NCBI GenBank assembly: GCA_028871705.1
Contig: JAGWMP010000004.1
Location: forward strand, 1-34,896
Origin: Gammaproteobacteria bacterium
Lineage (GTDB): Bacteria; Pseudomonadota; Gammaproteobacteria; Steroidobacterales; Steroidobacteraceae
DNA length: 34,896 nt
Reading direction: 5' to 3'
The translations under genes and the position numbers were made by a program. Shown here piece after piece: positions 26,833 through 34,896 of this stretch. Below the pieces are notes generated by a model. The model worked only from the letters and a program-made list of their open reading frames with translations. It ran no database searches and was not told the DNA's origin. The first letter of the stretch is position 1; every line of letters begins with the position of its first letter.

Positions 26833-27651
26833 TCAGCCTCCAGGCGCGGGCTGGGCCGGCACCGCCGCGGCATGCCCGCTGCGGTCGATCACGAAGCGCG
26901 CGCTGCCGTCGGGGCGCACCAGTCCATCGAGCGGTACCCTCTGGCCGTTGAGGTGTACGGCCACCCCCGGGGCGTTGCCGAGCACCACCTTGAGCGGCGG
27001 CGCCCCGCTGAGCGTGCGGGCGCTGTCGGGCGCGCTGATGCCCTCGAGCAGCCGCCGGCCCGAGGCGTCGTACACCGCCACCCAGCTGACCGCGGAGAAC
27101 CTGAGGGCGAGCTGCGCCGCGCCGGCGGCGGGCCCGGGCTGCGCCGCGGCGACCGCATTCACCAGCCGCGCGGCCGAAGAGTCCGCGGTGGATGCGAGCG
27201 CCGACTGCTCGGCCGGCAGCGGCTGCGCCGCCGACACCGGCCGCGGCTTCGCCGCCGGCAGTGTCAAGAGCCACCACAAGACCCCGGCGACCGCCACCGC
27301 CACCAGCACCAGGAGCGCGAGCGCCACGAGGCGCGTCGAGTGTCCCTTGGGCCCGCGGTGCGGGATGCGCGTCAGGTCCGGCCCCGCGGCCTGCGGGGCC
27401 TCCGCATACAGGCCCTGCAGCTCCGTGGGCGACTCGCCGACGAGCTCGGCGTAGCGGCGCAGGTGGCCGCGCGCGTAGACCCGGGCCCCGAGAGCTGCGA
27501 AATTCTCCGCCTCGAGCGCCTCGAGGATGCGCGGATCGACGTGCAGCTTCTCGGCGGCCTGCAGCGTCGTCAGGCCGCGCGCCTCGCGCGCCGCCCGCAG
27601 CCGCGTACCGATGCCGCGGCGCTTGTCGCCGCCTCCCTCGCCGGTGCTCAT
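26833..27651 (-). CDS. rodZ: Cytoskeletal adaptor RodZ
   Basis: Links MreB to the cell-wall elongation machinery. The 272-residue protein has a cytosolic helix-turn-helix domain (GTRLRAAREARGLTTLQAAEKLHVDPRI, about 15-85), a single membrane helix (LVALALLVLVAVAVAGVLWWLL, about 110-135), a Pro/Ala/Ser linker and a periplasmic DUF4115 domain (about 185-262; ALRFSAVSWVAVYDASGRRLLEG). This order is diagnostic. It starts six bases after the pilW stop and abuts hisS, in a block pilW-rodZ-hisS typical of Gammaproteobacteria. Confidence 0.93.
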   Translation of the reverse strand: MSTGEGGGDKRRGIGTRLRAAREARGLTTLQAAEKLHVDPRILEALEAENFAALGARVYARGHLRRYAELVGESPTELQGLYAEAPQAAGPDLTRIPHRGPKGHSTRLVALALLVLVAVAVAGVLWWLLTLPAAKPRPVSAAQPLPAEQSALASTADSSAARLVNAVAAAQPGPAAGAAQLALRFSAVSWVAVYDASGRRLLEGISAPDSARTLSGAPPLKVVLGNAPGVAVHLNGQRVPLDGLVRPDGSARFVIDRSGHAAAVPAQPAPGG

Positions 27652-27657
27652 GGATCC

Positions 27658-28452
27658 TCAGCCGGGGTGGTGATCGAGCGCGGCCAGGGCACGCAGCTGC
27701 TCCGAGCCCGGGCAGTCGAGTTGCAGCCGCCGCGCGAAGCGCTGCGCGGCGGGCGCATCGCCCTGCGCGCGGGCCACGCGCACCCCGAGCAGCAGCAGGT
27801 CGGGAGTCTCATCGTAGGTGCTGATGTAGCCCTCGATGCGCGTGCGCGCGGCGGTGAGCTGCCCGTGATCGAAGTCGAGCGTGGCGAGCTGGAAAGCCGC
27901 CTCGCCGTAGTTCGGCCGCAGCTGCACCGCGGCGTTGAATTCGGCGCGCGCCTCGTCGTCGCGCTTGGCGGCGCGCAGGCACACGCCGGCGTTGGTGTAA
28001 GCCGCCTGCGGCGTGCGGTAGAGGGCGTTGTGCGCGGCCTCGAGGAAGCGCTTGACGCCCTCGTCGGTGCGGCCGTTCTGGCAGAGGTACACGGCGTAGT
28101 TGTTGACGACGTCCGGATCGTGCGGCGCGAGCTTGAGCGCGGTGCGAAATTCCTGGTCGGCCTTGTCGAGCAGGCCCATGCGCTCGTACAGCATGGCGCG
28201 GGCGCTGTGCACGTTGGGGTTGTTCGGCTCCTCCTCGAGCGCGCGGTCGAGCTTGGTCTTGGCGAGGTTGAGGTCGCCCTGGTTCATGTACTGGATGCCG
28301 AGCTGGGTGTTGGCGTCCGCCGCCTCCTGCTGATTCGCCGCGTGCAGCGGCGTGCTGTGGCTCGCACAGGCGGCGAGCACGAGCGATGCGAGCGCGGCCA
28401 GAGCCGCGGGGCGGGCGGTGAAGTACGCGGTGCGATTCACGGGTGTGCTCAC
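27658..28452 (-). CDS. pilW: Type IV pilus biogenesis/stability lipoprotein PilW (PilF)
   Basis: Pilotin that helps the PilQ secretin reach the outer membrane. The 264-residue protein has a lipoprotein signal ([14 protein letters not shown]) and about six TPRs, e.g. [61 protein letters not shown] and [18 protein letters not shown]. Its GTG start at 28452 overlaps the rlmN TGA as GTGA. Other pilus genes are not in the window, but the rlmN-pilW-rodZ order is conserved in Gammaproteobacteria. Confidence 0.92.
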   Translation of the reverse strand: MSTPVNRTAYFTARPAALAALASLVLAACASHSTPLHAANQQEAADANTQLGIQYMNQGDLNLAKTKLDRALEEEPNNPNVHSARAMLYERMGLLDKADQEFRTALKLAPHDPDVVNNYAVYLCQNGRTDEGVKRFLEAAHNALYRTPQAAYTNAGVCLRAAKRDDEARAEFNAAVQLRPNYGEAAFQLATLDFDHGQLTAARTRIEGYISTYDETPDLLLLGVRVARAQGDAPAAQRFARRLQLDCPGSEQLRALAALDHHPG

Positions 28453-29588
28453 GGTTGGACGGCGACGCCGAAGACCTTGCTGCCGAGCCGCACGGTGGTG
28501 CGGTCGATCACCCTTCCCGCGAGCTGGCCGCAGGCGGCGTCGATGTCCTCGCCGCGCGTGCGCCGGACGGTGGCGAGCACGCCGCGCTGCAGCAGCTCGT
28601 CGCGGAAGCGCTGGATGACGGGCGCGCTCGAGCGCGCGTAGCGGGTGCCCGGAAACGGATTGAACGGGATCAGGTTGACCTTGGCGGGATGCCCCTTGAG
28701 GAGGCGCGCCAGGGCGCGCGCCTGCGCCGGGGAGTCGTTCACGCCTTCCAGCATCACGTACTCGAAGGTGACGCTGCGGCCGTTCTGTTCGTCCAGATAG
28801 TGCCAGCAGGCGGTGAGCAGCTCGGCGATCGGGTGCTTGCGGTTGATGGGCACGAGCTCGTTGCGCAGCGCGTCGTCGGGCGCGTGCAGCGACACGGCGA
28901 GTGCCACGTTGCTCACTTCGGCGAGCTTGTAGATCTGCGGCACCAGCCCCGAGGTCGAGAGCGTAACCCGGCGGCGCGAGAGATCGAAGCCGAAGTCATC
29001 GAGCAGGATGTCGAGCGCCGGTACCACGTTACGGAAATTGGCGAGCGGCTCGCCCATGCCCATGAGGACGACGTTGGTGACGCGGCGCTCGGCGGGCTCG
29101 GCCCCGGGGGCGGCCTCCGCGGCGGTCTCGCGCGCGAGCTGGGTGCTCGCGAGCCACACCTGGCCGACGATCTCGGCGGTGCTCAGGTTTCGATTGAAGC
29201 CCTGCTGCGCCGTCGAGCAGAACGAGCAGTCGAGCGCGCAGCCGACCTGCGAGGAGATGCACAGCGTGCCGCGATCGGGCTCCGGGATGAACACCATCTC
29301 GAAGGCCTGGCTCGCATCGGCGCGCAGCAGCCACTTCACGGTGCCGTCGGCGGAGCGCTGCTCGCGCACCACTTCGGGCAGGCGCACCTCGGCGCGTTCG
29401 GCGAGGCGGGCGCGGAACTCCTTGGCGAGATCGGTCATCCCGGCTGGCTCGCCGACGCCGCGCTTGTAGATCCAGTTCATGAGCTGCCGCGCACGGAACG
29501 GCCGGCTGCCGAGCTGCGCAACGAACGCCTCCAGCGCCGGGCGCGGGAGTCCCAGCAGGTTGGTGCGTTCGGGGGCGTCGGAGCTCAT
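28449..29588 (-). CDS. rlmN: Dual-specificity RNA methyltransferase RlmN
   Basis: Radical-SAM enzyme that methylates C2 of A2503 in 23S rRNA and A37 in several tRNAs. From the ATG at 29588 it has 379 residues, close to the family norm. The iron-sulfur motif [19 protein letters not shown] supplies the CxxxCxxC ligands; GMGEPLANF is the SAM-binding GGE-like motif; the C-terminal catalytic Cys is in [17 protein letters not shown]. The ORF-track start at 29789 runs into ndk in another frame. It lies 13 bases after ndk and overlaps pilW. The SAM-proximal LMNWIYKRG near the N-terminus is normal. Confidence 0.96.
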   Translation of the reverse strand: MSSDAPERTNLLGLPRPALEAFVAQLGSRPFRARQLMNWIYKRGVGEPAGMTDLAKEFRARLAERAEVRLPEVVREQRSADGTVKWLLRADASQAFEMVFIPEPDRGTLCISSQVGCALDCSFCSTAQQGFNRNLSTAEIVGQVWLASTQLARETAAEAAPGAEPAERRVTNVVLMGMGEPLANFRNVVPALDILLDDFGFDLSRRRVTLSTSGLVPQIYKLAEVSNVALAVSLHAPDDALRNELVPINRKHPIAELLTACWHYLDEQNGRSVTFEYVMLEGVNDSPAQARALARLLKGHPAKVNLIPFNPFPGTRYARSSAPVIQRFRDELLQRGVLATVRRTRGEDIDAACGQLAGRVIDRTTVRLGSKVFGVAVQP

Positions 29589-29601
29589 GGCGGCTGGCAG
29601 G

Positions 29602-30030
29602 TCAGCTGCGCGGGTGCAGCTCCGTGGTGCTGAAGAAGTAGGCGATCTCGCGCGCCGCGGTCTCGGGAGCATCCGAGCCGTGCACCACGTTCTGCTCGAT
29701 GCTCGCGGCGAGATCGGCGCGGATGGTGCCCGCGGCCGCCTTCTTAGGATCGGTGGCGCCCATGAGGTCGCGGTTGCGGGCAATCGCATTCTCGCCCTCG
29801 AGCACCTGCACGATCACGGGGCCCGAGCTCATGTAGCGGACCAGGTCCTTGAAGAACGGGCGCTCGCGGTGCACGGCGTAGAAGCCTTCCGCCTCGCGCT
29901 GCGACAGGTGCAGCATCCGCGCTGCGATGATCGACAGCCCGGCCTTCTCGAAACGGCGATAGACCTCGCCGATGTGATTGCCGCGGACGCCGTCGGGCTT
30001 GACGATGGAGAGAGTGCGCTCGAGCGCCAT
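29602..30030 (-). CDS. ndk: Nucleoside diphosphate kinase
   Basis: Exchanges the gamma phosphate between nucleoside triphosphates and diphosphates via a phosphohistidine. The 142-residue chain (E. coli 143) has [11 protein letters not shown] at the start and the active-site [12 protein letters not shown] with His117. All nucleotide-site residues recognisable in the family are present. It begins the rlmN-pilW-rodZ-hisS block. A candidate promoter and a hairpin lie in the 127-base gap upstream; AAAGG precedes the ATG at somewhat long spacing. Confidence 0.98.
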   Translation of the reverse strand: MALERTLSIVKPDGVRGNHIGEVYRRFEKAGLSIIAARMLHLSQREAEGFYAVHRERPFFKDLVRYMSSGPVIVQVLEGENAIARNRDLMGATDPKKAAAGTIRADLAASIEQNVVHGSDAPETAAREIAYFFSTTELHPRS

Positions 30031-30062
30031 TCGCTTACGTACCTTTCGCTGAGAATGCAGCG

Positions 30063-30080
30063 CCCGCGGGGGTCCGCGGG
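30063..30080. repeat. GC hairpin in the ndk leader
   Basis: CCCGCGG at 30063-30069 pairs with CCGCGGG at 30074-30080 around a GGGT loop. It has no T-run on either side, so it is not a classical terminator. It falls inside the predicted ndk 5' leader. Confidence 0.4.
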
Positions 30081-30090
30081 CAAGCGCGCA

Positions 30091-30119
30091 AGTTTACTCA
30101 GGAAGGGCCCCGGCGGCAA
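30091..30119 (-). promoter_or_regulatory. Candidate ndk promoter
   Basis: On the minus strand TTGCCG (30119-30114) and TAAACT (30096-30091) are separated by 17 bases, each with four of six consensus bases. Transcription would start near 30084, giving a leader of about 54 bases that contains the GC hairpin. Confidence 0.4.
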
Positions 30120-30157
30120 TTTGATCCGCGCCGGAAGTGCCGGTTTGGTAAGGGTTT

Positions 30158-30481
30158 TTAGACGGAGAAGCTCTCGCCGCAGCCGCATTCGCCCTTGACG
30201 TTGGGGTTGCGGAAGCGGAAGGCCTCGTTCAGCCCCTGCTTCACGAAGTCGACGATGGTGCCGTCGAGGAGCGTGAGGCTCGCCGAGTCCACGAACACCC
30301 GCACGCCGCGGTCCTCGAATACGGCATCGCCGGGCTCGGGGGCCTCCGCGTAGTTCACCACGTAGGCAAAGCCCGAGCAGCCGGTCTTGCGCACGCCGAG
30401 CCGCAGCCCGATGCCGGTGCCACGCGCCGCGAGGAAGCTCTTGACGCGATTGGCGGCGGATTCAGTCAGTGAGATGGCCAT
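30158..30481 (-). CDS. iscA: Iron-sulfur cluster assembly protein IscA
   Basis: A-type carrier of Fe-S clusters. The 107-residue chain aligns by eye with E. coli IscA, including the three invariant cysteines at the same positions: Cys35 in [10 protein letters not shown] and Cys99/Cys101 in GECGCGESF. The segment [16 protein letters not shown] is closer to IscA than to ErpA or SufA. It starts 21 bases after the iscS-fusion stop with GAGGG before the ATG, so it is part of the trmJ-iscS-iscA transcript. Confidence 0.93.
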   Translation of the reverse strand: MAISLTESAANRVKSFLAARGTGIGLRLGVRKTGCSGFAYVVNYAEAPEPGDAVFEDRGVRVFVDSASLTLLDGTIVDFVKQGLNEAFRFRNPNVKGECGCGESFSV

Positions 30482-30502
30482 CGACCCTCTGGATTGTAGC
30501 GC

Positions 30503-31993
30503 TTACGGCCAGTGCAATAGGCACGCACGCAGCGCATCCTCGATCACCAGCAGCCGGCCGAGCTTTTCGGCCGGAACCGAGCGTGCGAGCGCCCAGTCCC
30601 TGGGGGCGCCCGGCAGCAGCGCCGTGCGGCTGCGGCCGCGCAGCTGCTGGCAGAGCCACCCGGCCACGTCCAGAGTATGGGGGCACCCGAAGGCCTGGAC
30701 ACGTGCGTCTTTCACAGTGTCGCCCTCGGTGAACAGCCGAAAACGGACCCAGGTCTCCTTCCCCGGCCCCCCCGCTTCGCCGCTCACCGTCGCAGTTTCC
30801 CCGGCCTCCGCCGCGCCGGCCGCAAGACCCGCCGCGGGGGACATCCCCCGCAGCCGCCGCACCTCGCGGGCGACGGCCGCGGCGGCCAGCTCGATGTGCT
30901 CCGCCTCGGTGAAGCGCCCGAGGCCAAAGCGCAGCGAGCTCGCCGCCAGCAGCGCATCGCGCCCGAGCGCGCGCAGTACGTAAGACGCCTCGGCGCTCGC
31001 GGAGTTGCACGCCGCCCCGGTCGAGACCGCGAGCTCGGCGAGCCCGGCCACCAGGCTCTCGCCCTCGACGCCCCCGAAGGAGACGTTGAGGATGCCGGGC
31101 ACGCGGGGCGCACCCGCGCCGTTCAGATGCACCTCCCCGAGGGCGCGCAGCCGCTCCCACAACGCCTCGCGCAGCTGCGTGAGGCGCGAGCTCTCCGCGG
31201 GCAGCGCGGCGCCGGCGAGCTCACAGGCGGCGCCGAAGCCGGCGATCTGGTGGGTGGCGAGGGTGCCGGGCCGCAGCCCCTGCTCCTGACCGCCGCCGAA
31301 GGTCACCGGCTCGAGGAGCCCGCGCGCGCTGGCGCGCACGTAGAGCGCGCCGATGCCCTTGGGCCCGTAGAGCTTGTGCGCGGTGAAGGAGAGGAAGTCG
31401 ACCGGCAGGACGGCCATATCGAGCGCCACCTTGCCCGCCGCCTGGGCACAGTCGCTGTGGAAGGCGACGCCCCGCTCGCGGCACAGGGCGCCGAGGCCCG
31501 CGAGGTCCTGCAGCACGCCGGTCTCGTTGTTGACGCCCATGAGGGAGACCAGCTGCGTGTCGGGGCGCAGCGCCGCCGCCACGGCGGCGGGGGTCACCAC
31601 GCCGTTGCGCGCGGGCGTGAGGTAGGTGACGTCGAAGCCCGCCTTTTCGAGATGCTTCAGGGGATCGAGCACCGCCTTGTGCTCGGTACGCGCGCTGAGC
31701 AGGTGGCGCCCGCGGTCGGCGTTGGCGCGCGCCGCGCCGAGAATGGCGAGATTGTTCGACTCGGTGGCGCCGGAGGTGAAGACGATCTCGTGCGGCGCCG
31801 CGCCGATGAGTGCCGCAACCTGCGCGCGCGCGCGCTCGATGCGCGCGGCCGCGGCGCGCCCGAAGGCGTGGCTCGAGGAGGCGTTGCCGAAGTCCCCCGC
31901 GGGCGTGAGGCACTCGGCCATGACGGCGGCGACCCGCGCATCGACCGGGGTGGTCGCGGCGTAATCGAGGTACACGGGCAGCGCGGTACTCAC
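30503..31993 (-). CDS. iscS: Cysteine desulfurase IscS fused to a degenerate IscU/NifU-like domain
   Basis: PLP-dependent enzyme that takes sulfur from cysteine for Fe-S clusters and thio-modifications. Residues 1-385 form the complete IscS core: YLDYAATTPVD, TEHKAVLD, SDCAQAAGKVALD, the PLP Lys207 in FTAHKLYGPKG and the persulfide Cys329 in STGAACNSASAEASYVLRALG. The usual C-terminal tail is replaced by a linker (about 386-410) and an extra domain (about 411-496) resembling IscU: VKDARVQAFGCPHTLDVAGWL and EDALRACLLHW. The domain keeps the central GC (Cys437) but lacks the first and third IscU cluster cysteines. Total 496 residues versus about 404. The GTG start at 31993 overlaps the trmJ TGA (GTGA); the ORF-track start at 33121 is another frame through trmJ. 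Fusion seen directly; its role is inferred. Confidence 0.9.
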   Translation of the reverse strand: MSTALPVYLDYAATTPVDARVAAVMAECLTPAGDFGNASSSHAFGRAAAARIERARAQVAALIGAAPHEIVFTSGATESNNLAILGAARANADRGRHLLSARTEHKAVLDPLKHLEKAGFDVTYLTPARNGVVTPAAVAAALRPDTQLVSLMGVNNETGVLQDLAGLGALCRERGVAFHSDCAQAAGKVALDMAVLPVDFLSFTAHKLYGPKGIGALYVRASARGLLEPVTFGGGQEQGLRPGTLATHQIAGFGAACELAGAALPAESSRLTQLREALWERLRALGEVHLNGAGAPRVPGILNVSFGGVEGESLVAGLAELAVSTGAACNSASAEASYVLRALGRDALLAASSLRFGLGRFTEAEHIELAAAAVAREVRRLRGMSPAAGLAAGAAEAGETATVSGEAGGPGKETWVRFRLFTEGDTVKDARVQAFGCPHTLDVAGWLCQQLRGRSRTALLPGAPRDWALARSVPAEKLGRLLVIEDALRACLLHWP

Positions 31994-32730
31994 TGGCGCT
32001 CCCCGGCGTGACGCCGGCGGTTCTGCACCGCGGTGAGGATGCCGCGCAGGATATTGGCCTCGTTGTGGTCGAGCTCGGCGCGCTGCAGCAGGCGGCGGAT
32101 GCGCAACATCAGGTGCGTGCCGCTCTCGGTGCGGTCGCGAAAATCGATCTCCTCGAGTACCTGCGCGAAGTGCGCGTAGAGCGCCCGCATCTCCTCCACC
32201 GTGGCGAGCGCTGCCGCCACGGGCGCGCTGGCGACCGGCGGCACGCCCCGCGCCCGGTGGAGCTCGTAGGCGACGAGCTGCACCGCCATGGCGAGGTTGA
32301 GCGAGGGATAGGCGGCGTTCGCCGGAATGCGCAGCAGCAGGTGCGCCGTCTCGAGCTCCTCGTTGGTGAGCCCGGTGCGCTCGGCGCCGAACAGTACCGC
32401 CGCGGGCGAGCGCTCTGCCTCCGCGAGGATGCGCGGCGCCGCCGCGCGCACGTCCGCTACCCGGAAATACTGGTCGCGCTCGCGCGCGGTGGTCGCGGCG
32501 ATGAAGCCGCAGCCGGCGAGCGCCTCGGCGAGCGAATCCACCACGCGCGCCGCCGCGAGCACGTCGTCGGCCCCGGAAGCACGCGCCGTCGCCTCGGCGT
32601 GCGGGAACTGCCGCGGCCGCACCAGCACCAGCGAGCCGAGCGCCATGTTCTTCATGGCGCGCGCGGCAGCGCCGATGTTGCCCGGGTGCGAGGGCGCGAC
32701 CAGGACGATGCGAATGTCGGGGGATTCCAT
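31990..32730 (-). CDS. trmJ: tRNA (cytidine/uridine-2'-O-)-methyltransferase TrmJ
   Basis: SPOUT methyltransferase that 2'-O-methylates position 32 of tRNAs. The 246-residue protein has the family signatures IRIVLVAPSHPGNIGAAARAMKNM at the start and AVLFGAERTGLTNEEL and IPANAAYPSLNLAMAVQLVAYEL forming the knotted SAM site. The C-terminal part carries the short helical extension (FAQVLEEIDFRDRTES). It is the first gene of trmJ-iscS-iscA, divergent from suhB with 74 bases between; in E. coli trmJ also sits upstream of the isc operon, but iscR normally follows it and is missing here. Confidence 0.95.
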   Translation of the reverse strand: MESPDIRIVLVAPSHPGNIGAAARAMKNMALGSLVLVRPRQFPHAEATARASGADDVLAAARVVDSLAEALAGCGFIAATTARERDQYFRVADVRAAAPRILAEAERSPAAVLFGAERTGLTNEELETAHLLLRIPANAAYPSLNLAMAVQLVAYELHRARGVPPVASAPVAAALATVEEMRALYAHFAQVLEEIDFRDRTESGTHLMLRIRRLLQRAELDHNEANILRGILTAVQNRRRHAGERQ

Positions 32731-32804
32731 CTGCTAGGCTAGACCAACTGGGCGGGATCGCCCCTGGCGATTGTGCCGGACATCGGCTTGCGAGCTTAAA
32801 TACC

Positions 32805-33605
32805 GTGCAACCGCTTCTCAACATTGCCGTGCGCGCCGCGCGCCGCGCCGGCGAGGTCATCATCCGCAGCCTCAACCGCCTGGAATCGCTTACCGTCTCC
32901 TCCAAGGGGCGCAACGACTTCGTGACCGAGGTCGACCATGCCGCCGAGCGCGAGATCATCGCCACCATCCGCCGCAGCCACCCGCAGCACGCGTTTCTTG
33001 CCGAGGAGAGCGGCCGCAGCGGCGAGCACGAGACGCTCTGGATCATCGATCCGCTCGATGGGACCACGAATTTCCTGCATGGTTTCCCGGTGTTCTGCGT
33101 GTCGATCGCCTGCCAGATCAAGGGCCGCCTCGAGCACGCGGTGGTCTACGACCCCATGCGCGGGGAGCTCTTCACCGCCAGCCGCGGCGCCGGCGCGCAC
33201 CTGGACAACCACCGCATGCGCGTCAGCAAGACGCGCACGCTCGAGGGCGCGCTCATCTCCACGGGCTTTCCCTACCGCGCCAACCTGCGCTACCTCGATG
33301 CCTACCTCGCCATGCTGCGCGCGGTGACCGAGCAGGTGGCCGGCGTGCGCCGCCCGGGCGCCGCGGCGCTCGATCTCGCCTATGTCGCGGCGGGGCGCGT
33401 GGATGCGTTCTGGGAGCTGGGCCTGAGCGCCTGGGACACGGCCGCCGGAACGCTGCTCATCCAGGAGGCCGGCGGGCGCATCGGCACCCTCACGGGCGGC
33501 GAGTATCGTCAGGAGGGCAATATCCTCGCCGGCAATCCCAAGGTGTACGCCGCGCTCATCGAAACGCTCGCGCCGCACGTGCCGGAGGATCTGCGCGGCG
33601 GCTGA
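32805..33605 (+). CDS. suhB: Inositol-1-monophosphatase family protein SuhB
   Basis: Magnesium-dependent phosphatase; in E. coli SuhB also joins the rRNA antitermination complex. The 266 residues match (E. coli 267). Metal-site motifs are EESGRSG, IIDPLDGTTNFLHG (DPxDGT) and the late WDTAAGTLLIQEAGG. The GTG start at 32805 is set by homology of MQPLLNIAVRAARRAGEVI with SuhB N-termini, although no clear Shine-Dalgarno precedes it. Divergent from trmJ, as in E. coli, which supports the assignment. Confidence 0.94.
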   Translation: MQPLLNIAVRAARRAGEVIIRSLNRLESLTVSSKGRNDFVTEVDHAAEREIIATIRRSHPQHAFLAEESGRSGEHETLWIIDPLDGTTNFLHGFPVFCVSIACQIKGRLEHAVVYDPMRGELFTASRGAGAHLDNHRMRVSKTRTLEGALISTGFPYRANLRYLDAYLAMLRAVTEQVAGVRRPGAAALDLAYVAAGRVDAFWELGLSAWDTAAGTLLIQEAGGRIGTLTGGEYRQEGNILAGNPKVYAALIETLAPHVPEDLRGG

Positions 33606-33671
33606 GCGCGCGCGGCGCCTCGCTTTCGGCAGGTCGCTTGTGTAGAGTCGGGCGAAAAATCGGGGGACGCG

Positions 33672-34896
33672 ATGCGACAGCTTTTTGCGACCAAGTCGAT
33701 CAAGCTCCTGCAGGATCAGGAATCCACCGGCAATGAGCTGCGCCGCTGCCTGACTGCCACGCAGCTCACGCTGCTCGGCATCGGTGGCATCATCGGCACG
33801 GGCATCTTCGTGCTCACCGGTACCGCCGCCGCGAACAACGCCGGTCCCGCCCTGCCGCTGTCATTTATCCTCGCCGGCCTCGGCTGCGCCTTCGCCGGGC
33901 TCTGCTATGCGGAATTCTCCGCGATGATCCCGGTGTCGGGCAGCGCTTACTCCTACTCCTACGCGACGCTCGGCGAGGGCATCGCCTGGTTCATCGGATG
34001 GAACCTGGTGCTCGAGTACCTGCTCGCCGTCGCCACCGTCTCGGTCGGCTGGTCGGGCTACGCGGTAAGCCTGCTCGAACAGCTTGGGGTGCATATCCCG
34101 GCGGCGTTCTCCAACGCGCCGTTCAGTACCCCCATGGGCAAGGAGACGTTCGAGATCGTCTCCACGGGCGCGATCGTCAACCTGCCGGCAGTGCTCATCG
34201 TCGCGGCGATCGGCATCATCTGCTACATCGGTATCCGGCAATCGGCCGCCTTCAACTCCGTGATCGTGGCGATCAAGGTCACCGTGGTGTTGCTGTTCAT
34301 CCTGTTCGGCGTGTTCTACATCAGCCCTGCTAACTGGCACCCCTTCATCCCGCCAAACACGGGAGAATTCGGGGTCTTCGGCCTGAGCGGCATCCTGCGT
34401 GCCTCCGGTGTGATCTTCTTCGCCTACATCGGCTTCGATGCGGTCTCGACGGCGGCTCAGGAAACCGTGAACCCGCAGCGCGACATGCCGATCGGCATGC
34501 TCGCGAGCCTCATCATCTGCACCGTTCTCTACGTGGTCGTGTCATCGGTACTGACCGGCATGGTGAGCTACAAGGAGCTCGACGTGGCCGCTCCAGTGGC
34601 GCTGGCGCTCGACAAGCATCCCGCGCTGCACTGGCTCGGCATCCCGGTGAAGCTCGGCGCGGTCTGCGGCATCACGTCCGTCATGCTGGTCATGACCATC
34701 GCGCAGGCGCGCATTTTCTTCGCCATGGCGCGCGATGGGCTGCTGCCGCCCATCTTCGGCCGCGTGCATCCGCGCTTCAAGACTCCTTCCGTTGGCACCG
34801 CGGTGACGGCCACCTCGGCGGCGATCATCGGCGGTTTGTTCCCGGTGAAGCTGCTGGGCGAGATGGTGGCGATCGGCACGCTGTCGGCCTTCGTCA
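33672..34896 (+). CDS. APC-superfamily amino acid permease (cationic amino acid transporter type), 3'-truncated
   Basis: An open frame from ATG 33672 runs off the window end after 408 codons; it is absent from the ORF track. It begins MRQLFATKSIKLLQDQ, then the APC signature LTLLGIGGIIGTGIFVLTG (first membrane helix) and at least nine hydrophobic helices, including LPLSFILAGLGCAFAGLCYAEF, YATLGEGIAWFIGWNLVLEY and ASGVIFFAYIGFDAVSTAAQE. The FDAVSTAAQE and RIFFAMARDGLLP motifs fit the CAT/YfnA branch, which imports basic or other amino acids by proton symport. GGGGGA with five bases spacing supports the start. The last membrane helices lie outside. Substrate not readable. Confidence 0.92.
   Translation, partial: MRQLFATKSIKLLQDQESTGNELRRCLTATQLTLLGIGGIIGTGIFVLTGTAAANNAGPALPLSFILAGLGCAFAGLCYAEFSAMIPVSGSAYSYSYATLGEGIAWFIGWNLVLEYLLAVATVSVGWSGYAVSLLEQLGVHIPAAFSNAPFSTPMGKETFEIVSTGAIVNLPAVLIVAAIGIICYIGIRQSAAFNSVIVAIKVTVVLLFILFGVFYISPANWHPFIPPNTGEFGVFGLSGILRASGVIFFAYIGFDAVSTAAQETVNPQRDMPIGMLASLIICTVLYVVVSSVLTGMVSYKELDVAAPVALALDKHPALHWLGIPVKLGAVCGITSVMLVMTIAQARIFFAMARDGLLPPIFGRVHPRFKTPSVGTAVTATSAAIIGGLFPVKLLGEMVAIGTLSAFV

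Noticed and set aside
32750-32763. GGGCG-GGAT-CGCCC inverted repeat between trmJ and suhB as an IscR-type operator
   Set aside because: Too short and GC-only; it does not resemble the IscR sites I know, and no iscR is present.
32771-32801. Possible suhB promoter TTGTGC-19-TTAAAT
   Set aside because: The spacing is long, and the -10 would end three bases before the start codon, placing transcription initiation inside the gene.
31994-33121. N-terminal extension of the iscS ORF to 33121
   Set aside because: It reads trmJ and suhB in a wrong frame; IscS homology begins at the GTG at 31993.

Overview
This is a very GC-rich bacterial window. Its gene order points to a gammaproteobacterium: guaB-guaA, xseA beside an M23 peptidase, suhB divergent from trmJ-iscS-iscA, then ndk-rlmN-pilW-rodZ-hisS-yfgM-bamB-der on one strand. 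A member of the Xanthomonadales/Nevskiales/Steroidobacterales side of the class would fit. That placement is an inference from gene order and GC content, not from a marker-gene comparison. No rRNA, CRISPR array, transposase or integrase was seen.

Layout. 1-1680: the 3' end of an AcvB/VirJ-type periplasmic hydrolase and a zinc-ribbon DUF4145-like protein. 1681-5927 (minus): DUF1820 gene and purL. 6059-7348: a lone TagH-like FHA protein of the type VI secretion kind. 7363-7455 (minus): tRNA-Ser(CGA). 7528-11636: mltF (plus), convergent with tadA, an M23 envelope peptidase and xseA (all minus). 11690-14823: guaB-guaA, with a promoter predicting a leaderless guaB mRNA. 14824 to about 17600: a visibly lower-GC accessory stretch directly after guaA, holding a PepSY protein, a CarS-like CDP-lipid synthase, a DUF4143 AAA ATPase with a palindrome at its start, and two tiny lipoproteins. 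17665-20657: a zinc-ribbon membrane protein, a Tat-exported FAH-family protein and a WXXGXW-repeat lipoprotein. 20688-22151 (minus): an exported amidohydrolase. 22239-32730 (minus): the core-gene block for ribosome assembly, outer-membrane assembly, cell shape, pilus biogenesis, tRNA/rRNA modification and Fe-S biogenesis. 32805-34896: suhB and a 3'-truncated APC amino-acid permease.

The most unusual object is the cysteine desulfurase at 30503-31993. An IscS-like enzyme carries an extra C-terminal domain resembling a degenerate IscU scaffold that keeps only the central cysteine. The surrounding isc locus is reduced to trmJ-iscS(fusion)-iscA, with no iscR, separate iscU, hscB, hscA or fdx. Other points are the orphan TagH, the low-GC segment at a known island insertion site (guaA 3' end), and repeated GTG-start/TGA-stop junctions that suggest widespread translational coupling.

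Limits: everything is read by eye from the sequence and the supplied translations. Family assignments rest on remembered motifs, and promoters and operators are pattern matches only.
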